Shown here one piece after another: positions 54,847 to 64,000 of a DNA stretch of 64,000 nucleotides (position 1 is its first letter; each line of letters opens with the position of its first letter). Under the pieces are notes generated by a model, which was not told the DNA's origin, did not search any database, and saw nothing but the letters and a program-made list of their open reading frames with translations. A program made the translations under genes and the position numbers. The stretch comes from Opisthorchis felineus. Its lineage: Eukaryota > Platyhelminthes > Trematoda > Opisthorchiida > Opisthorchiidae. The stretch lies in NCBI GenBank assembly GCA_004794785.1, contig SJOL01001480.1, positions 58,189 through 122,188 on the forward strand, written 5' to 3'.

Positions 54847-57800
54847 AGAGGTAGCCGTAATCAGTGCAACAGCAAGGAATTTGTTAGGTGTCTAGAAATG
54901 GAAGAAATCGGCATTTAGTCTGAACCACTTCATAAACATCAGGGTGCGGTTGATTCACCCTTGGCACCCCCAAGATTTGCTCTACAAATCATGGGGCTAG
55001 CCTAAGGCGACGGTCTCAGCAGAACCCCACTGCTCGAACTACTCACCAGCGCCATCAAGATCTTTGACTGTGTTGTTACTTTCAACGAGTACAACATCAT
55101 TTGAAGGTGGCTTGTTTAATCACTTGTGCTCCCTTGACCCGACGGCACCCACTACCCGTTGTTCGAACAGCTGGCTGATTTTCTCGCCCAAAAACTTTCG
55201 TTAAATTGAAACGTCCGTTTCGGAGAACGGTAAACCTCCCTGCGTGTGGAAAGCCACAGTCGTCAGTCCGACGTTCGAAAAAGGCAGATAAAAACTGCCA
55301 GTGAGTTGCCATCCCGTTGGTCTACGCCCTTGTTTGACACATAAACGGAAAAACTGTCTTCCAGCATTACCTTTAATTTGGCTGAAAATCAGTGAGGATT
55401 CTTTCATTATCCATTCTGTGAGACTAACCTTAATGCACGATGAGATAAGGTAGCTAACCAGGCTGCCGGAATTAGGTGATATTTAAACGAACTGACAATC
55501 ATCAACTTTGGCAAGATGTCCGACAAAATTTTCTGCAAAGGGCCTTCAATAAGGTTGATCACCAATCGCGTTTGCAGCAGTATTAGTCGATGCAATTCAC
55601 AAGTCGTCGTTCAAAGTTATTTTAGAGTAAATGGTGGCGGCCAGCGGTGATGTTTCTCTTCCTCTTCGAGGTCAAGATCTGCTTGCGATCCCTTCATCAC
55701 CTTGTCTTCTTGCACAGACTACGTAAAACTTCGAAGGAGAGATTTGCAAAGTTAGCCAAACTGACTCCCTATGGAACGCTTTGGATTGCATTTTTGAATG
55801 TTCGGGGCTGAGGTCACTCCATTTCAATCCAGACAGACGCATTTATTTATACGCTGGTATCTTACGCCCCCCAGTACAGCTTTTCGAGCTACGAAGGTGC
55901 ACAAACCGTCACATCGCGTTGAGGTCCACGATGTTTGTGACTAGCCTCAGCTCAATGCTTCGTATGTTTTGTGTGGTAGAACTAATCCTACAAAACGCTT
56001 ATACCATCCGTTTGTTAAAATTATTTGGGTTAAGTTCACTGGAATTATACATTTCGCATTTTCCACCTCTGCGCAAACAATCGGTGGACTAAAGGGGTCA
56101 TGAAAACTGTGAGTAATAAATCAAGTTTTTTCGGCTTGCACATAGTTACGTTTGACCAGGTCATTCGGGAGGCCCGTTTTTGCGGTAGGTCAAAGTTTGC
56201 CTACACTATCCTGTTCTTTCGTGAACACCGAATAAAGCGCTCTGGCTGTATATCATTTTTGCTGCCGTTAGTGGGGAATGGGTTGCACACAGTGGCCAGA
56301 GATGCACCCAGTGAATAATCTTGAACCCTGTATTAAAGCCCTTGGCTGGCTGCTTGCTATAAAGCAAAAGCGGAGAATGGCTCCGCTTAAAATTGGACTG
56401 CCTCGTTCAAATAAAAACTAGACAACAAAGAATACGAAAAGTGTGGATTTTTGTGGGGACAATATTTCAAGGAGTAAACCAACCACTGAATAGGACGAAT
56501 CCACCTGTTTTACTTCTGTTTAAATGGTTATTTTGCATCGAAACTTGGTAATTCATCCTCAGAAGACTCAAAATTCAGTAAACATCAGAAAGATGAGTTT
56601 TAATACATGGCTCAGGATATTCACCCCTGAGATAAATTGGGCAAAAGTGGACACTGAATTTTTAAAAAGGACTTCCATATTCAAGCGTGCTGCCAGAAGC
56701 GTCTAAAGCACTCAGAACAACTATCATAAACGTGTTGCTAGTCCAGGCAACAAAAACAGTCATGCAAACAGCTATATGGATGATGTCGCCAGGGTGATCA
56801 GGATGCAACTGACATTGACTGCAGCAATCGTGTTGATTCCAATGACGGCTGCGCTGCTCTTTAAACTACGTTCGCCGTTAACTTTTGCGCATCCTAGGCT
56901 TCCAAAGCACCAACAGTCTTAAACCTGTTCAAGGGGGTTTCAGAGGAATTTATCTAACCACCGCCCAAATCGGTGACATCAGACGAAGACAGAAGACACA
57001 AGAATGCACAGGTATGCGGGATAGACAGTAGTTTCGTGCAGTCTCAGTCGGCGGATGCAGATCAGGAAGCAGAAACCATCAGAATTTTAGCGCTTACAAA
57101 CATGCGTGTGAGGGTCACTGCCTGCATCAATATCAGCAAAGGGATCCTATCAATGTAGAGGCGCACATAATTGAAGTTGATTCTTTTTGAAAGTTTTTAG
57201 TTGTCCATGACCAGTAACTTCCAAAATGTCTAATAGTTGCATAATCCTGGCAACCGCATGCAACATTTAATTGGATTAAGTGTACTAGATGCGTGGGTCT
57301 CAAAATCTTTAAGTAAGGACAGCAAACTTGTGGGCTATTGAGCTAATGAATGTAAGACTTACGATCTCATGTGCATATCGCACCGCATGTTGCAGTGGTA
57401 AACTGCAAGTTGTTCAGCATTCGCCAGCGGTGTAATGTACTGAAGTTAACTCCCAGCATCCTACCGTTTTTGCTACAAATATAACGCCATATTTTTATAT
57501 CCACGGTGTGAGCCAGAATAAGCGGCTGAGTCGTTGACGTAACTCAGTTCACGTGCAGGTTGGGTAGCCCAAAAGTTGAGTCACCCTGTGCACCACTACC
57601 TGTGGTATGCGGAGTCATCGGCTTTTCCTCTAACCACTTTAAAAGCTTTCTTTGTTTGGAATATAGATGGCAAAGTTGGTGCAACTTCGAATGTTCCGGT
57701 TGACGCCGCTTTATATAAAAGTCTCTACACCGGACTGCTCTAAGGTTTATCGCAAAATACGAATGGGGCTAACTGAGTCTGATGCTGCCATATAGTTATT

Positions 57801-59149
57801 TGTGACTTTGAAGGTGTTGTTACCGCACGAGTTACCTATTCTGAACTCCTCCTACGGCTGGTGTAAGCAGCTACTATCGTTAATGTCGTCCATAACCCCG
57901 GATGCGAACGAATGTGTCCGATTTTACTCGTGGCTTTTTGCCCCCCCCCATAATATGCGGAATTATACGACAGCACTCCTAACTCTTAGTGTCAACGGTG
58001 GCCAAACCTCGGTGAGAGATCTTTGACAGGTTAATTGTGACAACGCAATAGATAGCTGAAAAGACTGCCGGTATCCCCAAAGCTTGTTGACATTATCCTA
58101 CCGGGATTAGGAGCTCCACTTTTAGCTACACCGGTGGGTGGTTTCGGTTTGTAGGGCTTTTAGCCGGCAGATGGCTGATGCTGCATGATAATTGCAAACT
58201 TATATCATCAAGGTAAGCCTGAGTTTCCGCTACCAGGTTACTGGTCCTGTATGTGACATATGTGGCTTTAGGCTTGATTGTGTTTGCTAACGATAGCCAT
58301 GTTGCTGCGGTACATGAAAAGGCTCCCAGGATTTGTGGAGGCTGGTAAGGGAATGTTAATTACTCTGGTGGCTTAGACGTTTGTTGTTTTTTGTTGGGCT
58401 GATTGCAACTTGTTGACTCCCACTTAAGGTGACTTCGTCGGTCTGCTGCTAAATCGTTGAGTGAAGCGTAGCAGTCTCCTTGTGCGTGTCGTCAAACGGG
58501 TTTCACTATCCGAGGCTGGGTTCAATCATGATTGATTTTCCTGCCAGGAAGCTACGTTGGTTGTTTAACCTGTTGGTTATCCTTTGTCCTGACAGGCCGG
58601 CAGCTACGTGGCTTTTGAGCCTGGCCACCCTTGATCTGGTCCGCCTGACCATGCTTGAGTGCTCCATGTTCGTAACGTACCCTGGCTCCACTTGGTGACC
58701 TCTGTTGATGTAATCACAACGGGTTTCTTGCTTCTCGGTGTGTCAGTCTGATCACACGCTCTCTCAGAGTATGATGACAGTGTAAGACTGGAAATTTTCT
58801 ACCAAACTTCCTTTTTTTGATTGGAACCAGACTATACAGAAATGCCGGTAAATACTGCAGGATTGTCCAAAAAGTATTAAGAGTATTCCATCTGAGGTGG
58901 TTTTGCTTCTCAAGCGATATTGCACCTCCATCTTATTGTTGATCGAATCCACAGTTGACCACCATGCGTCAAGGTGTTTTTTCCTCTTCTTCTTTTAATT
59001 AACCGCCTCAGATATTTCTCATCAAACGTACTGGAACAAATTTGGGAAGAAACCGGTGAAGCACAATAAAAAAATCTCTTTTGCAAACCGGCACTCATCC
59101 TTTCAAAAGCAGTCCTGCCAACCGGACCTGATATGCCGCGGCTGTATAA
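54847..59149. other. About 4.3 kb without recognisable feature
   Basis: Frames are short on both strands, with no conserved motifs or exon-intron structure that could be supported. The region is AT-richer than the left half of the window and may be decayed repeat or intergenic DNA. Confidence 0.4.
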
Positions 59150-60630
59150 CAGATGCCTGGTATTATAGGAGACTCTGGCCTAGTAAGCTGCCGACCTACC
59201 GTGCAGACTTCTCAGGAGTGCGCATCTTCCTTGATCGATTTAAAATGGGACCAGCATCAGTATAAGACTTATACAGGACCATTGTCCAGAAAGTTCACGA
59301 GGCTGACGCGGTGTTCGCCCCAAAAAAACCAGCACACAGTCGGATGAGCCGCAAGCTGCCGAAAAGGATTCGGCGTCTCAACTATTTTTCAAAGAGTTGA
59401 CCACAGGAGACACAGAAGACGAGCTGGCATTTCATAAAATGCGGAACCGCTGTAAATCAGAAATCCACCAATGGAACATACGAAAGCAAGCCTCGGACCT
59501 CGCCCGGAAAAACAGAAATGTGCCGTTTAAATACATGAGACATCGCCGCAGAAAAAAGCAATCCGCGTTCCCCTTGAGGGACAGGAGCGGGCAACCCACG
59601 AATGACCCAAAAGTAGTATCTGAGGTCTACAGAGAGCACTATTCAGGCCTGCATTCAGCCCCAGCGTCCTCATCACACACAATCTCGTCGAGGCGTAACT
59701 ACGAAAGGCCTCTAATCGACTTGGTCTTCACGGTGGAGAACATTCGTCAACTCTTGCACAAGATCAACCCATTCTGCGCGTTGGGGCCCGACGAAGTCCA
59801 TCCAAGGATCCTGAAGGAAACGTCGTTTACACTGGCAAATCATTTCTACCTGGTGTTTCGTCAGTCCAATGCCAGTGCCCTCTAAAAGGATGTAGACGCT
59901 GCAAAGCAGTGGTCGCTGGACTGACATCTTATGCTGAATGACGGAAAGTGCGTCCATATGTCACTCGGGAAGGACTCAGCGAGCGCCTTTTTTATGCATG
60001 GTGAGAATAGACCAGAAGACGTCACAAGGATGAATGCCAGAAAAGATTGGGTTTCTGGCTGTCCTCACACATGTCATCCCCACTGCACATGAGAAAACAG
60101 CCCAAAAGGCATTCACCGTTCTACGTATGATTCGGCGCACCTTCTCCCGTATTACTCGCACGGGGCCCACGTCAAACCGCTTCTTGAATATACCAACCAA
60201 GTTGTCTCTTCAGGGAGCAAAAAAGTACTTCTCATTGAGTCTGTCCAACGGGTTTCTACGAAAATGGTTGCCGGTCCTAAAATCGTGGATTATAAAACGC
60301 GTCTCGCGGTGCTTGTCCTCTTTCCCTGGAGTATCGTCGCTTACGACGAGACCTAACACTCAATTATGCCCTGTTTAAACAAGATTTCGACAGCTAACAC
60401 ACTACGGGGACGGGGTAAGTAGATTTTCAAGCTCAGAGCGCACGCTTATATTGAAATTTTTTCGCATTTCGGGTAGTTGATGTGTGGAATAACCTTCCTT
60501 CGACGGTTGTCCACGCTCCGTCTATTATCCAGTTTAAAGCACCATTAGACGCTTTTTTAAGCAAATCCTTGCGCTGGCAAGCTTAGTGCCCTGCGCTGAG
60601 TACTTAAAGAGCAGTGCTACACCCTTTTTT
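59150..60630 (+). mobile_element. CR1/jockey-like LINE, endonuclease end to 3' end
   Basis: A plus-strand non-LTR remnant. It opens with the end of the endonuclease-RT linker (PSKLPTYRADFSGVRIFLDR, IVQKVHEADAVFAPKKPAH). An open stretch at 59397-59885 follows (MRNRCKSEIHQWNIRKQASD, DRSGQPTNDPKVVSEVYREH, INPFCALGPDEVHPRILKET), covering the linker and first RT motif. The catalytic core is deleted. At 60090-60580 the C-terminal part resumes in another frame ([89 protein letters not shown]). It is the same family as 46020-47460. Confidence 0.8.
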
Positions 60631-63494
60631 CGCTTTTGTCTCTCAGTTGAACGACAGCCGATGAACGACAAAAACGAAACAGACCCAGGAAACTTGAGCA
60701 AAGGCCTCGCACCCGTGTATCAATCCGTGAATTCGTGAATTTCTTATGGTGCTGATTTTCCGGGGGTGTCAACCAATAAAAAAATGAAATAACCGACATT
60801 TGCCGAAGGTAGGTCCCTGTTTCCTTGCAACAGACTTACTGCATTTAAGAGGCTTGTTTTAGCTAGTTAAACGCTCACTCGGAAGTATGAACCACCTACG
60901 GTAGAAATGACTTCCAGTAGTTGTGCTTAGAAATTCCTTCCCTTTAAAGGCACGACAGTCTGCACCAAACGCTCTGGTCCCTTAAAACCAAATGCAGTGC
61001 AAGAAAGCACCATGAAATTAGGCCGAACAGATCTACTGCGGGTCAATGTATTTATTAACCACCATTTCCTATTGTATCGGATGAAGCAACATTGTCGGTT
61101 AGTAGAAGAATGAGGATCGTGCGTGTTACATAACCGTGATTCAGTGACTTGGTCGGTCTACCTGGCTGGCAGTTTCAGGCTATGCTGTTGAATAAGAAGC
61201 AAGATTCAACTCTGTGTTTTGTCTCGAGTAGATACTTGGTATTCGATGACTTGACATTTAGCCCACCGAAAACCAGACAAATCTCAGCCTAGAAAGCGTT
61301 GGACCGCATGAAAGGGGACTAGTTCTACCAGTCTTTGCCCAACCACAAATGCAAATAAATTGGCAAACGCAATAACTGATTTTTAAAACTGAGACGTTGG
61401 CTTAGGTGGCGTAACATTCAGTCGTGTTGCTGAAGTTCGTTGGAGTGTGCCCCCATTTAAATTTTATCCAGGGTGACAAGAAACCTAAACACCGGTGCGG
61501 GGAACATGTAGATGAGTAGCCTACGTTGGCGCTATCATTTGCGCTTTCTCTGTGACGCCAGTTCTGTGGAATTATCCAGTGAAGTGACTAATGTGGCTGT
61601 TTTACCACGGCATGTCCGCGTAGAGTACAGCTCAGTCTTGTCCCGTGAAATAATGTCAGCATCAAAGCACTCTTAAGCTACACGGAAGAGAACCTTGTAA
61701 ACTTTAAGCAATGCACAGGTGGGCCCCCTGCAGAAGGGGCAGCAAGAGTGTTATCGGCATCCTCGATGACGGGAACGTTCGAAATGAAAGCTTTACGTTC
61801 TATATAGGCGCTGGAAAAATTGACTGCAGCGAGCGAGATTCTGGTTCCCTGTGGGACATCGACATGCGCAATGTAAGGCGGAATTCGTAATTAACTTCCA
61901 AATGGGGAACAGCCAAACCCGTTTAAACCTGTTATGGAGCATTTACTTGCCATAGAGCCATAGGATGAATTGTTCACGTCTGAAATTACTCAAACGGGTA
62001 CACGGTTTTCACGAGTTTCTAAGGGCCAATTAACCGGGGCAGGCGTCAGCCGGCAGGTCTATATCCAGTGAATTCAGTGTGGACAGAACTCTGAAATGGA
62101 AGAATACGTAACTCACAGGTGCGCTGGCTGTGTCTTCACTAGCATCATATTTCAGACGGCTTGTATGCTACTACGCTTAGACATATCGGCCAGAGCTGAC
62201 TTGATATGAACATAGATCCGACTCTCTGGAATGACCGAAACGGATTCTTTGACCGGCCTACATCACGAGTTCCCTATTTTTCTTCAGCTTTCAAAATGCA
62301 AATTTGATATCCGGTTAAATTGAATGCATTTTTGTGCACGATACTGGAGAATCCAGCAGATTCTGGAAGTCGAATATATTTGGGTTGACTGTTTGAGTGA
62401 CTGGAGCTTAACATGGTGTTGAACGGCGACCGAATCCCTTGATCAAGCTCGTGCAAGTTATACTCATTAGCCGCTGACAAACCTGCGTGAGCGGCAAGAA
62501 AAATGTGTACAGGATTTCAAATAAAACCAGGGGTCAAAATACTGCATGATCACTGACTGTGCAAATTACAATCACCAACGACAGTAGCCACATTCCTACT
62601 GCCGCTTCTACTTGTCCAGTTTCTTTCTGCAGCATAAGGTCCGTTGGGAGGAGGTAACACCGCATCTTTTGGAGAGAATGCATTGGCTTGTCTAAGTGTG
62701 TAAGAACTTTTCTGTGAAAGGTTCGTTTCATGGCCCTAGATATAATCGATTCGCTCGCCTTCACCACTCTGCAGCTTAAGTTTTCGCGCCGTTCGAACTA
62801 CAGCGTGCCCACTGTGATCATCAAGTACGTGCTTGCGCTGACTAAGTGCAGCTGTTAAATTTTAGTGACCGTTTTTTTAATGGTGGTTTTGGTAAGATAA
62901 GACGCAGGAAATTTCGACCCACCAAGCGCGTAGATAGCTACTGTCCGTATAAGTCCAGCATCCTGGAGCCTCATTAGGGTCATAGTTTATAATGGGGAAT
63001 TGGTCACATCTGTCAGTCACCAGCACTACTGGGAGCCCGCCCAAAGTGACATCCCATTCACGTATTGTCTATTTGCCCCATTTAATGCCGTGTCATGCCA
63101 GTGGTCCCACGAATCGGAACGCCGAAAGCATGTTCCCGATACATTAAACAGGCTGAAAGGTGCTGGAAGTGTATTCAAAGTTATTGGCAAAACTTTTTTT
63201 GAAACGAACGACGGCAGCCTGCTGCGTGTCCTCAACCCGTAGCTATAGAACACGGCCCCTCAAATGGCGAAAAAGCGCACGTTTTCCGAGGGTATTATCG
63301 GCATCCAGAAGGGCTGGTTCCCATCTTAAAAGCATGAGGCCAAATCCGTCGCCAGTTTTTCGTTGACAGTGAACCACATGAGTAACACTACCGTGGCAGA
63401 TCATTGGTTGATCTTTGAGTGAGGGCCCCGTGGGCGGCCCTCTACGTTGATCTAAACAACCAGATATCAGCATAACCATTGATAAACAATACCA
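60631..63494. other. About 2.9 kb without recognisable feature
   Basis: No gene, RNA or repeat could be identified. Short frames at 62534-62767, 63000-63242 and 63243-63479 overlap on opposite strands and lack known motifs. Confidence 0.4.
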
Positions 63495-63690
63495 GGGGAC
63501 GCGGTAGCTTGGGAAACCCTGTGTGGAGACAAAGGATGATAGCTAAAGCTGCATGTATTCGCGATGGGGCGGGAGGCGCTGAGCTTAAAATCCTCGGTTC
63601 TGGTTAGTCGATATTCTGACCAATCTGGGTGCGGCTTCTTTACGCTCGGAGCCCTGTTCGCAACACGTGCGTACAGTCGGCACTTGGTGA
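63495..63690 (-). mobile_element. Degenerate solo LTR relic
   Basis: In the same orientation as LTR element 1: GGTAGCTTGGGAAACCCTG, TGTGGAGACAAAGGATGAT, TATTCTGACCAATCTGGG, then CGGAGCCCTGTTCGCAACAC and GTGCG. These align in order with the plus strand of 31455-31670 (TTTGTGGAGACAAAGGGAG, CATTCTGACCAATCAGGGC). There is no second LTR or coding region within the window. Confidence 0.5.
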
Positions 63691-63814
63691 AGTGTGCACG
63701 CTATGGAAGCACCAGGGGACAGTGATTCTCCGAGGGTGGGGATTTACAAAGATTTCCATGAGCCAAAGCCCAGTAAGCAAGGTTGTACATCACCAATACT
63801 TACATATAATAATA

Positions 63815-64000
63815 TTAGCAATAATAATGTTTATTCTAAACTGGTGGGTGGCATGCCGTCAGGCATGATCATAACGTTACAGTCAGAATAAAAAATGACA
63901 ATCAAACTGGCAGACGCCGTATGCTACACTTGGCGCTTGGTTAGTCCAACGGCTCGTCTTTAGGCACCTTGCATTAATAACAGCGTTTCTGAAGGGAATC
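63815..64000 (-). mobile_element. Unclassified LINE-like repeat, 3' end running off the window
   Basis: The plus strand reads AATAATAATGTTTATTC, AACTGGTGGGTGGCATGCCG, CATGATCATAACGTTACAG, matching 47690 and the reverse of 54764-54846. On its own strand it ends with AATAAACATTATTATT. It is the best-preserved 3' end of this family here, and the element continues past the right edge. Confidence 0.6.

Overview
The window reads as nuclear DNA of a flatworm, most likely a digenean trematode. The reasons are a spliced gene with small GT-AG exons and introns up to about 7.5 kb, several tRNA-derived SINE families, RTE-like and CR1/jockey-like LINEs, and Ty3/gypsy elements that resemble the CsRn1 group known from liver flukes. 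There is no bacterial-type gene organisation. The species cannot be named from sequence alone. A 371-base run of N (38993-39363) is an assembly gap.

Region 1 (about 4.5-25.5 kb, minus strand) holds eight consecutive coding exons of an SLC12A9-like cation-chloride cotransporter. All eight join with GT-AG boundaries in compatible phase and give about 402 residues, covering the N-terminal region through roughly the eighth membrane segment. The first exon and the C-terminal half were not found. The 4.5-25.5 kb introns carry many SINEs (three families), 5'-truncated LINE ends and a small gypsy integrase relic. A separate exon-like unit with an ATG and a donor (22018-22125) lies inside intron 4 on the same strand.

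Region 2 (26.3-44.8 kb) is a deep nest of retrotransposons. An old RTE-like LINE (G, plus) was split by LINE C (minus). LINE C was split by a non-autonomous LTR element (29434-31712, exact 5-bp target duplication) and by a Ty3/gypsy element (31811 into the N gap, minus). The gypsy element was split by a nearly intact RTE-like LINE (B, plus, 32695-36840, exact 10-bp target duplication), whose own ORF is cut by a SINE-bearing insertion. The 3' half of LINE C is almost identical to LINE B, although the nesting order makes C much older and its 5' half is clearly diverged. This points to gene conversion or recombination. Two more degenerate LINE copies (D and E, minus) follow.

Region 3 (45-64 kb) is older and poorer in recognisable content. 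It contains two CR1/jockey-like LINE remnants, an unclassified long repeat with an AATAAA plus ATT-rich 3' end present in several copies, two degenerate LTR relics, and long stretches where nothing could be identified.

No host gene other than the SLC12A9-like one is supported. All other long reading frames belong to mobile elements or are at chance level.
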